From positions 62,001 to 126,000 of the forward strand of contig NZ_ATWN01000008.1 in assembly GCF_000421265.1 (NCBI RefSeq): DNA of 64,000 nt, read 5' to 3'. The position numbers and the translations under genes are program-made. This document shows, piece after piece, positions 9,201 to 18,964 of this stretch. The notes beneath the pieces are model-generated. The model was not told the origin of the DNA. It searched no databases and was given only the letters and a program-made list of their open reading frames with translations. Numbering within the stretch: position 1 is the first letter of the stretch; each line of letters begins with the position of its first letter. This DNA is from Thalassospira lucentensis MCCC 1A00383 = DSM 14000 (GTDB taxonomy: Bacteria; Pseudomonadota; Alphaproteobacteria; Rhodospirillales; Thalassospiraceae).

Positions 9201-9294
9201 CCTAAAATTGTCTGCCGCTCATATCATGGCTTTAACCATTCGCCAACCACATCAAAATGCAGGGCAGACCAGCCAATCAAAAAGCAGCCCGCAC

Positions 9295-10773
<1,479 letters not shown>

Positions 10774-10794
10774 TTAATCTGAGTTGGCGCGGAA

Positions 10795-10822
10795 CTTATA
10801 CACGTTATGACCTATATGCCAA
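10795..10822 (-). promoter_or_regulatory. Predicted guaB promoter
   Basis: On the minus strand TTGGCA (-35, 10817-10822), 16 bp, then TATAAG (-10, 10795-10800). It lies 34 bp upstream of the guaB ATG and has no competing better match in the interval. Confidence 0.5.
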
Positions 10823-10896
10823 GTTTTCTGCGCCCATAACAGCCCTGCGAATTTATTGCTGCAATATTTTGTGCGTTGCGTTAGAAACTGGTCGAT

Positions 10897-10926
10897 GGGG
10901 CTGCCGTCAGGCAAGCCCCTTTTTTT
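10897..10926 (+). terminator. Orphan plus-strand terminator
   Basis: GGGGCT-GCC pairs with GGC-A-AGCCCC (one bulged A), followed by seven T residues on the plus strand. No plus-strand gene lies upstream within the 135 bp back to guaB, so it may end a small RNA. The minus strand has A residues before the stem and no T tract after it, so it is not the terminator of the PAS gene at 10991. Confidence 0.65.
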
Positions 10927-10990
10927 GTTTTCCCAAACACTCGCAAACCGTCAAGCGTCTGGAAATCCCAAGCTGCTCGACACAAACGGC

Positions 10991-11515
10991 TTACAGGGTA
11001 AAAACAAACTGATCGTAATCGACACCCGCATCGGCCAAAAGCGCCCCCAGCTTTGCCGTGCTGCGCGCCATGCCTTCCTTACGGTTACGTTCTTTCTCTT
11101 CTTCCTCGCACAGGGCTGCATACAGCGGGATCACCTGTTTTAGCGCATCACGACGCGGCACCCGGCGATTGGAATGATATCCGATGATCTTGCCATCCCG
11201 GCCGATGGTCGGCGTTACATTGGCCAGAACCCAGTAATGATCCCCATTGGCACAGCGATTAATCACATAGGCAAAGATCTCGCGCCCCGCCGCAACCGTT
11301 TGCCACAGCAATGAAAAAACACATCGCGGCATATCGGGATGACGAATAATACTGTGGGGTTGGCCCAATAACTGTTTTTCGCTGTAGCCTGCGACACGCA
11401 GAAAAACATCGTTGGCGTAGGTGATACGCCCCTTGGTATCGGTTTTTGAGACGATGATTTCGGTATCATCGAAATAACGTTCGACACCCGTAAGAAACAA
11501 CTGATCGTGCTTCAT
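10991..11515 (-). CDS. Stand-alone PAS domain protein (Aer-type)
   Basis: A 174-residue cytosolic protein with one PAS domain (about residues 18-125) of the kind found in the redox receptor Aer: YANDVFLRVAGYSEKQLLG, SIIRHPDMP, and NGDHYWVLANVTPTIGRDG. In Aer these surround FAD, so a flavin is plausible. No kinase, GGDEF, methyl-accepting or HTH domain follows; the last 45 residues are a charged helix (EEEEKERNRKE). It would have to signal by protein contact. Partner unknown. Confidence 0.82.
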   Translation of the reverse strand: MKHDQLFLTGVERYFDDTEIIVSKTDTKGRITYANDVFLRVAGYSEKQLLGQPHSIIRHPDMPRCVFSLLWQTVAAGREIFAYVINRCANGDHYWVLANVTPTIGRDGKIIGYHSNRRVPRRDALKQVIPLYAALCEEEEKERNRKEGMARSTAKLGALLADAGVDYDQFVFTL

Positions 11516-11722
11516 CCAATAGCCCCCGCGAATTCTGGTCAGATGGAACCAACCAAAACATCGTCAAAACGCTTGGACGTTCTGTGACCAAGCGCACCCA
11601 CTTTGGAAGAAGTGTAACCCACAATCGACACGAAACTATTTGATATAGCGCAACGTCATTTGCGATTAATCACGATGTGCGTGACGAGGCCGCCACGCCG
11701 GAAACCGGCGAATTAGTCCGTA

Positions 11723-12529
11723 CTATTCAACCGGCGACCAATTGTCGTCTTCGGGGATTTCTGCGCTATTGATGTCGTTTTCGGCATTATTCTGCCCACG
11801 GAAACCAGTCGCGATCAAATAGGCTTCCGGGCTTTCCGGGCGCGATGCCGGTGGTTTGGCGTGCTTGGAAACGCGGAAGTTCTTTTTCACACGGTTCAAA
11901 AGGTCGTTTTCCGTGCCGCCCTTAAACACCTTGGCGATAAAAATACCGCCCGGTGCAAGAACTTCCTCGGCAAACAGCAATGCATGTTCGACCAGATCTA
12001 TGATCCGAATGTGATCGGTCTGGCGGTGCCCGGTGGTTTCCGGTGACATATCGGAAATCACTGCATCAACCGGGCCCTGCAGCGCGTGTTTGATCATGTC
12101 GGGTGCTGCCGGATCAAGAAAATCGGCCTGTAGACAGGTCGCACCAGACAAACCTTCCCATTCAAGGATATCAAGGCCAACGACCTGACCTTTTCCTTGC
12201 TTTGAGCCGACCATATCGACCACAACCTGGGTCCAGCCACCCGGTGCAGCGCCCAAATCGACAATGCGCATTCCGGGGCGGAGCAAATCAAACTGGTTGT
12301 TGATTTCAATCAGCTTAAACGCCGCGCGCGACCGATAGCCAAGACGTTTTGCTTCTTGTACATAGGGGTCATTGAGCTGCCGGTCGAGCCAGCGGGTTGA
12401 TGAAATCTTGCGCCCCTTGGCACTTTTGACACGTGTACGCAGGCCACGGCGTGCGCCGGTATCAATTGCGGCAATGGCCGAACCCTTGCGACGGCGTGAA
12501 CCGCCTTTTCCGCTGCTATTGTCGCTCAT
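11723..12529 (-). CDS. rlmE: 23S rRNA 2'-O-methyltransferase RlmE (RrmJ/FtsJ)
   Basis: Methylates the ribose of U2552 in 23S rRNA of the assembling 50S subunit. The K-D-K-E catalytic tetrad is visible: RSRAAFKLIEIN, VISDMSPETTGH, GIFIAKVFKGG and SPEAYLIATGF, with the SAM loop VDLGAAPGGWTQV. ATG 12529 (268 aa) is chosen because AGGAAAT lies just before it; the frame is open to 12586, but those residues lie outside the family. A basic, low-complexity N-terminal extension (SRRRKGSAI) is typical of alphaproteobacterial versions. It lies 72 bp downstream of ppx/gppA. Confidence 0.93.
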   Translation of the reverse strand: MSDNSSGKGGSRRRKGSAIAAIDTGARRGLRTRVKSAKGRKISSTRWLDRQLNDPYVQEAKRLGYRSRAAFKLIEINNQFDLLRPGMRIVDLGAAPGGWTQVVVDMVGSKQGKGQVVGLDILEWEGLSGATCLQADFLDPAAPDMIKHALQGPVDAVISDMSPETTGHRQTDHIRIIDLVEHALLFAEEVLAPGGIFIAKVFKGGTENDLLNRVKKNFRVSKHAKPPASRPESPEAYLIATGFRGQNNAENDINSAEIPEDDNWSPVE

Positions 12530-12601
12530 GATATTTCCTGCACTGAATTCTGTGTTGACCAGCGTCCTGTCGGTGTCATCGAACAAATCGACGATGTCCG
12601 G

Positions 12602-13792
12602 TCAGGAGTTGGCTTTAATATGCGACACTGTATGACGGCGTGCATCGCACGGGTCAATAGCATGGCCGTCTGCACGCATCAAATCGACGAGAATTCCTTC
12701 TCGCAGGCCCCGATCGGCAACTTTAAGCGTCGCCAGCGGCCAGATATCACGAATCGCAGCAAAGATCGCTGCCCCGGCATCCATCAGCTCGGCACGTTGA
12801 TTGCCAATGCAAGGATGGCCTTTGCGCTTGTCTGATTCCATGCGCAGCAACAATTCGGTCACGCGTTCAGCGTCATCAAATCGCAAATCTGATCCGTCAA
12901 CCTTGTGACGTTCATAGCGTTCCAGACCAAGTGCAATGCCGCAGAAGGTCGTCACCGTTCCCGATGTGCCGACCATTTGTACCTTGTCGTCATCAAGCAT
13001 ATCCGAACAGCAATTGCGGCTGGCGAATTCTTCGAGCCGCTCGCGAATTTCGGTGCGCATTGCCTCAAACCGCTGGCGGCGTTCCTCGACCGAGGCATAA
13101 CGTTCGGTCAGACACAACACTCCGCACGGCATCGACAATGTTTCAATACACTGGGTCTTGCCGGTGTTATCCACCTTGATCCAGCAAATCTCGGTACTGC
13201 CGCCACCGATATCGAAGACCACCGCATAGGGACGTTCATCGAGAAGTGCCGAACAGGCCTGAAGCGCCAAACGGCTTTCTTCATCCGGATTGATGATATC
13301 AAGCGAAATGCCGGTTTCATCACGTACCCGTTGAATAAAATCGTCACGATTGTTTGCCGAACGGCAGGCTTCTGTGGCAACGGCGCGCAAACTTGCGCCG
13401 GGGTGCTTGCGCAGTTTTTTGGCGCACACGCGCAATGCATCAATCGCCCGATCCATTGCCGCCTCACAAAGATAACCTTTTTCGCGCACCCCTTCGCCAA
13501 GGCGAACAACCCGCGAAAATGCATCAATGACCTTAAAACCATCGTTGCACGGACGCGCAACCAAAAGCCGGCAGTTTGAACTGCCCAGATCAATCGCGGC
13601 ATACAGCGGGGCGGTAATGCAATCGATCATGCGCGACGATGTTCCCACCGGTGTTCCAGTGTGAACCGTGGTGCCCGGTTTTGGCAATACAGGTTTTTCG
13701 CGCACTTCAAGCACGGCATGCTCGCCCATCGCAGCGCCGCCATCGGAGCTTACGGCCCCTTGCGAATTGCTATGAGGATGAACCTGCTTCAC
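12602..13792 (-). CDS. Ppx/GppA family phosphatase
   Basis: An actin-fold (ASKHA) exopolyphosphatase / pppGpp phosphatase. After a poorly conserved N-terminal 60 residues come the phosphate-1 loop AAIDLGSSNCRLLVARP and YAVVFDIGGGSTEICWI, both diagnostic. The listed GTG start gives 396 residues; an ATG at codon 53 (MIDCITAPLYAA) would give a protein of about 344 residues that fits the core domain better, so the N terminus is uncertain. Whether it prefers polyphosphate or pppGpp cannot be told. rlmE follows in the same direction. Confidence 0.88.
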   Translation of the reverse strand: MKQVHPHSNSQGAVSSDGGAAMGEHAVLEVREKPVLPKPGTTVHTGTPVGTSSRMIDCITAPLYAAIDLGSSNCRLLVARPCNDGFKVIDAFSRVVRLGEGVREKGYLCEAAMDRAIDALRVCAKKLRKHPGASLRAVATEACRSANNRDDFIQRVRDETGISLDIINPDEESRLALQACSALLDERPYAVVFDIGGGSTEICWIKVDNTGKTQCIETLSMPCGVLCLTERYASVEERRQRFEAMRTEIRERLEEFASRNCCSDMLDDDKVQMVGTSGTVTTFCGIALGLERYERHKVDGSDLRFDDAERVTELLLRMESDKRKGHPCIGNQRAELMDAGAAIFAAIRDIWPLATLKVADRGLREGILVDLMRADGHAIDPCDARRHTVSHIKANS

Positions 13793-14039
13793 CTTTCCAA
13801 AACCTGCTTTCTGTGACCAACGATCTATCTATGTCGCGCATCAACGCGTCAATTATATGACACGTTTGCGAATCAGCTATATGAGTGTAACGACAATCGC
13901 TGACAAGGCAAATGCCCTATGCAAGAAACACATGGATGAGCCGCTTCTGACAAAAAAGGGGTTGCCAAAGCCCATCCGGTTTTATAAATACCGCCCCACA
14001 CCACGGCACATCGCGTGTTACGGTGTGTAAGACTTCTGT

Positions 14040-14113
14040 TGGGGAATAGGTTAACGGTAGACCTACGGACTCTGACTCCGTCAGTCCTGGTTCGAATCCA
14101 GGTTCCCCAGCCA
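14040..14113 (+). tRNA. tRNA-Gln (anticodon CTG), first copy
   Basis: Acceptor stem TGGGGAA/TTCCCCA, D arm with GGTTAACGG, anticodon stem ACGGA/TCCGT around loop CTCTGAC, T arm CCTGG-TTCGAAT-CCAGG, discriminator G and an encoded CCA (14111-14113). It is followed by a GIY-YIG gene and, 1146 bp on, by a second near-identical tRNA-Gln. Confidence 0.95.
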
Positions 14114-14228
14114 GCCTTCGCCCTATCGGGCTTCGGCTTGGCAGGCCAGATAACAATGCTTGCGCAGAAATGCAAAAATGGCGAAGGCTGACACGCCATA
14201 GCCTTGGCGGAGGCGGTTGTATCCAACC

Positions 14229-14480
14229 ATGCAGTACGTCTACATCCTTCAAAGCCTGAAATTTCCGGAAAAATTCTATATCGGCTGTACACATAATGTT
14301 GCAGAACGATTGAAGCGGCATAATGCCGGACAATCTGATTCTGGATCACGTCACACCGAACTTTACGGTCCATGGAAAATCGTCAATACATTTGGCTTTG
14401 AAAACACCGACAAAGCCTTTGCATTCGAAAAGTATCTCAAATCCGGCTCAGGTCGCGCCTTTTGCAAAAAGCATTTTTGA
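14229..14480 (+). CDS. Single-domain GIY-YIG endonuclease-like protein
   Basis: An 83-residue UPF0213/YhbQ-type GIY-YIG protein: YVYILQS, then FYIGCTHNVAERLKRHNAG (the YIG half and the conserved Arg), and a conserved Glu in FAFEKYLKSGSGRAF. ATG 14229 begins exactly at the domain; an in-frame TTG at 14217 sits closer to the GGAGG sequence and is an alternative. Small proteins of this type are common and their role is mostly unknown. It lies between two tRNA-Gln genes. Confidence 0.82.
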   Translation: MQYVYILQSLKFPEKFYIGCTHNVAERLKRHNAGQSDSGSRHTELYGPWKIVNTFGFENTDKAFAFEKYLKSGSGRAFCKKHF

Positions 14481-14507
14481 TATTCCAAATCATGGACGAA
14501 CAGAAAC

Positions 14508-15068
14508 ATGCAAAGCCTACAAACAACTTTTGAGGCATTTCGCGCTGAATGCATATGGCTTCGCCAATGCTATAATACGCATGTAGATCTGTTTGAGAGT
14601 GGCCCGAAAACAGCGCAAACATTGCATAATAGTGCTGCTATTTTCTTCAGCGACCTTAATCGCATATTGATAGAATACATCTTTCTTCAAGCCTGCAAGA
14701 TCACAGACCCCGCAGGAACCGGAAAAAGGAAGAATCTCACCATTTTATATCTGAACGATGAACTGAAAAAAGCGGGGTTGTTTCATTCGGAGATTGCACG
14801 TCATGCCGATGGTATTTTGCTCTATCGGCAGCTTATTATTGAAGCACGGAATCGCCTTATCTCACACCTTGATACAGCTACAGTCATGAAGGACGAGCCT
14901 GTGGGCGCACATACAATAGACGACGTAACTAAGTTTTTTGATCACTTGCAAAATTATTGTGATGCGGCAGGACGTGCTATCGGTATCGGCCCGCTTGATT
15001 TCAGGTCTTCACCGGGACCAGGCGATGTCCAGGACTTAATCTCATTGCTGAAATCTGCTGCCAAATAA
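14508..15068 (+). CDS. HEPN/AbiU2-like hypothetical protein
   Basis: A 186-residue all-helical soluble protein. Near residue 114 it has ARNRLISHLD, matching the R-x(4-6)-H motif of HEPN ribonucleases, in the form seen in AbiU2-like proteins (an Arg-Asn-x-Leu-Ile-x-His-x-Asp type). The rest of the protein is not conserved enough for me to name. HEPN proteins are often toxins or abortive-infection RNases, and several cut tRNA. Its place between duplicated tRNA-Gln genes is suggestive only. No antitoxin-like partner is adjacent. Confidence 0.55.
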   Translation: MQSLQTTFEAFRAECIWLRQCYNTHVDLFESGPKTAQTLHNSAAIFFSDLNRILIEYIFLQACKITDPAGTGKRKNLTILYLNDELKKAGLFHSEIARHADGILLYRQLIIEARNRLISHLDTATVMKDEPVGAHTIDDVTKFFDHLQNYCDAAGRAIGIGPLDFRSSPGPGDVQDLISLLKSAAK

Positions 15069-15185
15069 AAAGGCCTGTAACAACGGCACTTTTCTTAGTC
15101 GGCCTTACTACTCACGCCTTGACAACCCAAACCTGATCCATTAATTCACACGCCACCAACGGGCCAGAACTTTTGTTCACCCTGC

Positions 15186-15259
15186 TGGGGAATAGGTTAA
15201 TGGTAGACCCGCGGACTCTGACTCCGCTAGTCCTGGTTCGAGTCCAGGTTCCCCAGCCA
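15186..15259 (+). tRNA. tRNA-Gln (anticodon CTG), second copy
   Basis: The same structure as the copy at 14040 with a handful of changes, including a paired change in the anticodon stem (GCGGA/TCCGC instead of ACGGA/TCCGT), so both genes should fold and function. The CCA end is encoded at 15257-15259. The flanks of the two copies are unrelated. Confidence 0.95.
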
Positions 15260-15436
15260 ACTTTCTTACCCCACCAACTATCCTCATTCTCAGCACCACG
15301 CAGTGATTACGTTTGTTCCGTTGACGGCTGCTCGTCTTAAAGCAATGATCAACGGCCAACGACCAGATTGGCCATCGTTGTAGCGGTTCTGTTGATCAAA
15401 ATGGCACCGCTCGCTTGATCCAAGAGGAGAACCCGC

Positions 15437-15829
15437 ATGGACCGTTTCACCGGTGGTTGCCTGTGTGGCAAGGTGCAAATTGTGGCTATAGGTGCCCCGT
15501 ACCGGGTAGGGCTGTGTCACTGTATGGATTGCCGCAAGCATCATGGTGCGCTTTTCCATGCATCAGCGGTGTTTCCAGAGAACGCGGTGACGGTCGAAGG
15601 TGAAACACACGATTACGAGGAGCGGCATTTCTGCCCCAACTGCGGATCATCCGTTTTTTCACGCAGTGACGATGAGATCGAGGTCAACCTTGGATCGCTT
15701 GATGACCCGGACCTTTTAAAACCAACCTATGAACTCTGGACCATCCGCCGCGAGGCCTGGTTGCCAGCATTTCCAATCCATCGGCACTATGACCGTGATC
15801 GCGACAACACAGACCGTTCAGAAGAATAG
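15437..15829 (+). CDS. GFA/CENP-V family glutathione-dependent enzyme
   Basis: A 130-residue zinc protein of the GFA family (glutathione-dependent formaldehyde-activating-like). The zinc cysteines are in place: GGCLCGKVQ, LCHCMDCRKHHGA and FCPNCGSSVF. The ribosome site AGAGGAG precedes the ATG. Family members catalyse glutathione-adduct chemistry, but most are uncharacterised and the substrate cannot be read. It converges with the cyclo-ligase gene at 15844. Confidence 0.88.
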   Translation: MDRFTGGCLCGKVQIVAIGAPYRVGLCHCMDCRKHHGALFHASAVFPENAVTVEGETHDYEERHFCPNCGSSVFSRSDDEIEVNLGSLDDPDLLKPTYELWTIRREAWLPAFPIHRHYDRDRDNTDRSEE

Positions 15830-15843
15830 AATCTGCCCGAGCC

Positions 15844-16515
15844 TCAGGTACTCAGATGACACGGTGGCGATAACTGATCGGTCTTGTCCTCGACCGGCAG
15901 TGCCTGATCGCTGACGGTCTGAATACCACGGTCTGTAATTAAAACATCAACCGGCACGTCATATTGATGGGGCATGATATTGCCAAGTCTGGTGGCCTCA
16001 AACCCGATCCCGACAACCAAGGGTCGGCGTTTCATATCCGCCAGCGTGCGGTCAAAAAATCCACCGCCATAGCCCAACCGATACCCTGCCCCGTCAAAGC
16101 CCACCAAGGGTGCAAGCAAAACATGCACAGCAACCGCCTCGGTTCCTTGCGGCTCGGGAATTCGGGCGAAGCCAGGCGCCATTTTTGTTTTGGGGGTCCA
16201 ATCGTGAAAGACCATGGGCTGGTCCCTGCCCGGCACAACTGGTAAGGCAGCCTTGCCGCCCACCTCAAGATGACGCGCCATCACCGGACGCAGATCAACT
16301 TCGTTTTGGATCGGCCAGTAAAACCCGACAGTAGCCCCGGAACGGTTTTCAAGAAATTCGGAGAAATGCGCCTGAACCCGATGTGATAAATGTTGGTGTG
16401 TGGCCGCATCAAGGGCGGAGCGCCATCCCAGCAAAGCACGCCTGACGGCATGGCGCCATTCGGCCTGACTATTGGCATCTTTTGCGACCGGCGCACTGGG
16501 AAGATCAAGGCTCAT
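15844..16515 (-). CDS. 5-formyltetrahydrofolate cyclo-ligase
   Basis: Converts 5-formyl-THF to 5,10-methenyl-THF with ATP. Visible family motifs are the N-terminal RRALLGWRSAL, GFYWPIQNEVDLRP and, towards the C terminus, LLAPLVGFDGAGYRLGYGGG then FFDRTL (the substrate and ATP site). ATG 16515 gives 223 residues; a GTG at 16557 would add 14. Neither has a clear ribosome site, so the start is uncertain. In many proteobacteria the 6S RNA gene lies next to this gene, but I could not recognise one here. Confidence 0.9.
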   Translation of the reverse strand: MSLDLPSAPVAKDANSQAEWRHAVRRALLGWRSALDAATHQHLSHRVQAHFSEFLENRSGATVGFYWPIQNEVDLRPVMARHLEVGGKAALPVVPGRDQPMVFHDWTPKTKMAPGFARIPEPQGTEAVAVHVLLAPLVGFDGAGYRLGYGGGFFDRTLADMKRRPLVVGIGFEATRLGNIMPHQYDVPVDVLITDRGIQTVSDQALPVEDKTDQLSPPCHLST

Positions 16516-16582
16516 GAGAATGGATACTTGCTGTGTTTTGTGTCTTTGGTCAGACACCCTACAACAAAACCCTTTAAACGCA

Positions 16583-16608
16583 TAACGCGCCGGAAGCCCG
16601 GCGCGTTA
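16583..16608 (-). terminator. Hairpin terminator of the cold-shock gene
   Basis: Perfect 11-bp stem TAACGCGCCGG / CCGGCGCGTTA with loop AAGC, 33 bp beyond the cold-shock gene stop. The minus-strand tail (TGCGTTTAAAGGG) is only moderately U-rich. Confidence 0.6.
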
Positions 16609-16641
16609 ACGGTTGTCAGCAAAAGCTGCAATCCAAATCAA

Positions 16642-16848
16642 TTACCCGATGGAGAGTTCTTCTGCCGACATGCGGCCGTTACGACCTTCAATCAGCTCGA
16701 ATTCAACCTTTTGACCCTCATCAAGTCCCTGCAGACCAGCACGCTGAACAGCGGTGATATGCACGAATGCATCTTTGCCGCCTTCGTCAGGGGTGATGAA
16801 GCCATAACCCTTGGTCGCATTAAACCACTTAACCGTTCCGGTAGCCAT
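16642..16848 (-). CDS. Cold-shock domain protein (CspA family)
   Basis: A 68-residue single OB-fold nucleic-acid-binding protein: [20 protein letters not shown] includes RNP1 (KGYGFI), and DAFVHITAV is RNP2. ATG 16848 fits the family exactly; the longer open frame to 16959 is leader sequence. About 200 bp of upstream sequence has no other gene and may include the long 5' leader typical of cold-shock mRNAs. Acts as an RNA chaperone in the cytosol. Confidence 0.93.
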   Translation of the reverse strand: MATGTVKWFNATKGYGFITPDEGGKDAFVHITAVQRAGLQGLDEGQKVEFELIEGRNGRMSAEELSIG

Positions 16849-17049
16849 ATCCGTCGTCGTCCTTAGTTTAGTAAGCGCATTTCCCTTTTGAGGAAGTGCT
16901 AGAAAACAGTCCCTGCACCACACCCGGAAAGAGCATAACTTCCCCCAACCAGAAGGCAACCATGCCCCGGCAAGATGTACTGCACTGTTTCAATAATTAC
17001 CGAATTTTGGCCTTAGTGCAATGGATTCATGTATGAAGTTCTTTTTTCG

Positions 17050-17496
17050 CTACCAGGCATTCAAAACCGTATAACGGTTTTCATCTGACTGTGAATGCCG
17101 AAAACCTGACACACCTATAGATGAATCAAATTCGCCGACGAATTCACGCAAGGGTTCTGTGTCTCGACAAATAAGAGCCAACTTTATGGTTATCACAGGG
17201 GGAAGGTCAGCCTGAACAATACTGATATTGTCATACATTCGAATATGGGCAATATCACCTACGATTGCATCAAGACGCCCCGCCGAGAGCAAATCCACAG
17301 ATTGCTCAAGACTGCTCAGATCATGCCAAATAATCTCAGACGTCAAAGGCACTTTTGGTCTTGGCAAATTAGCAAGGATGCCAATTTCGACATTTGGCAA
17401 TAACGTCAGATCAACACCAGCAAGAGTAAACAGCCGTAATTCAAAACGAACCCTGCTAGCTGCGGCGATGGTGTTATCAAACTCTGTTATATGACA
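17050..17496 (-). pseudogene. Periplasmic solute-binding-like protein, C-terminal half (gene split by the 27.8 kb element)
   Basis: The frame is open from an in-frame TAA at 17497-17499 (inside the element) down to the stop at 17050 and starts with a Cys codon, with no plausible start of its own. It reads CHITEFDNTIAAASRVRFEL and onward, and aligns along its length with the C-terminal half of the intact protein at 45940-46671: VRFEL/VRFEM, LANLPRPKVPL/LATLPRMKLPL, LSAGRLDAIVGD/IGAGRIDVLIAH, ALICRDTE/ALVCHDTL. The missing N-terminal half is at 45325-45582. The fragment is probably not translated. Confidence 0.88.
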
Positions 17497-17563
17497 TTAA
17501 AGGCACCGTTCACATCTACAATCTTTGTTGCCAACAAACCTGTTTAACTGCCAAAGTGCCAGA

Positions 17564-17607
17564 AGCCTTGCCTGCAGCGCCAGCATGCTGGCGCTGCAGG
17601 CAAGGCT
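17564..17607. repeat. Perfect 44-bp palindrome
   Basis: Two 22-bp arms, AGCCTTGCCTGCAGCGCCAG plus CA and its exact complement, meet without a spacer. It is 67 bp from the left end of the element and 61 bp upstream of the first recombinase ATG. It could be a recombinase binding site, an operator or a cruciform/hairpin. There is no T tract, so it is not a terminator. Confidence 0.9.
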
Positions 17608-17668
17608 GCCGTTACAGCCCCGGAATGACAGACACCAGCCAATCTTCCAACATCGAAAAGAGGGAAGG

Positions 17669-18964
17669 ATGCTGTCAGCCCCCTACTACACAGTTGCCAA
17701 AGCAACGGATATCGTACGCCCTGCAACGATTACCTGCGATACCGAGTGGGAGAAGGTAAAACGTTACAGTCTCCCTGCGGGTTTCCACTATCTTGTTCGC
17801 GACGGAGGCAGGGTTGTTGAGCCCGTGTTGTTCTATCTCCATGACAAATGCGTCCGATCCGCGAGGATTCCGTCGGTAGGAAACACACAAACAGCTTTAA
17901 CCTATGACCTGTATGAGTGGTTCTCATATCTGGGCCTGCTTCAACAGCACTGGGATACTGTTTGTTTCGATGACATCGAATTGTATCGCGACAAGCTTTT
18001 ATGCAGCACATCGCCCAAAACCGGCAAAAAATACGCGACAACAACAATACGCCGTCGGCTCAGCACCATAGTGGATTTTTATGAATGGGCAACCAGACAG
18101 GGTTTGATTGAATTTGATACGAAAGAGTTCTACGAAGAACGCATCAAACCCCGAAATTATGCAATTACCTCGATGGCGCATATCCGAACCGGCGACAATA
18201 GAGTCAAAACGAGTAAACTGCTTCCGAGAACCTATAACAGCGAGACAGCAGAGGCATTTTCTCCGGACGCTCTACAACGGGTACTCGCCGAACTTGGTTC
18301 AATCCCTGGAAACAAAGCGGATTGTCGTCCATGCAGAGACCGGCTCATCGCCAGCCTTGCTGTCGCAACCGGCATGCGACTTGACGAATGTGCCAGCCTC
18401 ACTCTGTCACAATACAAAAATCTCAAGAAAGATAGCAGCTATAGCAATGTCGCATTGCCTCTGTATAAAACCAAAGGCCTGAAGCCGCGCACTGTTATCA
18501 TACTAAGCATAATCTATGACGACCTGAGACATTACGTAAAAACCGAACGGGCCCGAGCAGTGCGATGCGCGAAAACGCCTGTCGAGACTCTTTTTGTCAA
18601 TCACGTCCATGCAAAAAGAAACCCGGGTGAAGCCCTGACAGCACATTCCATCTGGCGCCACTTTCAGCGCGCGGTCCTGAAAGCCGGTCTTGTGCGCTTC
18701 CCCCATCAAAACGGCACAAGAGGCCCGGCAGCACGCCCCGAAGCCCTGCACAGCTTTCATCACCTGCGTCATACCTTTGCGGTTACCATGTATTTTGAAC
18801 TGGTTCGCGCGGGCAAAGCAGAACCCTGGCTTAGCCTTCGGACATTACTTGGACATAGTCACATAACGACAACAATCAATACATATCTGCGGAGTGTACA
18901 AATTCGGGAAGCACTCATGACAGATACTCTGAATACTTATCTCAAGGCGCTCCGCGATGGTTAG
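17669..18964 (+). CDS. Tyrosine recombinase A (TnpA-like)
   Basis: A 431-residue site-specific recombinase, the first of three overlapping genes. An N-terminal SAM-like core-binding domain (about 85-190) is followed by a catalytic domain with Arg in ATGMRLDECASLTL (near 237), HHLRHTF (HxxR, near 364), LLGHSHITTTINTYL with His near 395 and the nucleophile Tyr near 404. All active residues are present. ATG 17669 is chosen for its GAGGGAAGG ribosome site; the frame is open to 17525, but that stretch crosses the palindrome. The stop overlaps the next start by 8 bp. Confidence 0.9.
   Translation: MLSAPYYTVAKATDIVRPATITCDTEWEKVKRYSLPAGFHYLVRDGGRVVEPVLFYLHDKCVRSARIPSVGNTQTALTYDLYEWFSYLGLLQQHWDTVCFDDIELYRDKLLCSTSPKTGKKYATTTIRRRLSTIVDFYEWATRQGLIEFDTKEFYEERIKPRNYAITSMAHIRTGDNRVKTSKLLPRTYNSETAEAFSPDALQRVLAELGSIPGNKADCRPCRDRLIASLAVATGMRLDECASLTLSQYKNLKKDSSYSNVALPLYKTKGLKPRTVIILSIIYDDLRHYVKTERARAVRCAKTPVETLFVNHVHAKRNPGEALTAHSIWRHFQRAVLKAGLVRFPHQNGTRGPAARPEALHSFHHLRHTFAVTMYFELVRAGKAEPWLSLRTLLGHSHITTTINTYLRSVQIREALMTDTLNTYLKALRDG

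Noticed and set aside
14040-14113. tRNA-Gln as attachment site of the large element
   Set aside because: The element boundaries are 3.4 kb away and defined by the split gene; no tRNA sequence is repeated at either end of it.
16516-16641. 6S RNA gene next to the 5-formyl-THF cyclo-ligase gene
   Set aside because: The 126-bp interval is too short and is taken up by the cold-shock terminator hairpin; no 6S-like bubble structure was recognised.
17525-17668. N-terminal extension of recombinase A
   Set aside because: It would translate through the 44-bp palindrome; ATG 17669 has a good ribosome site and begins the conserved protein.
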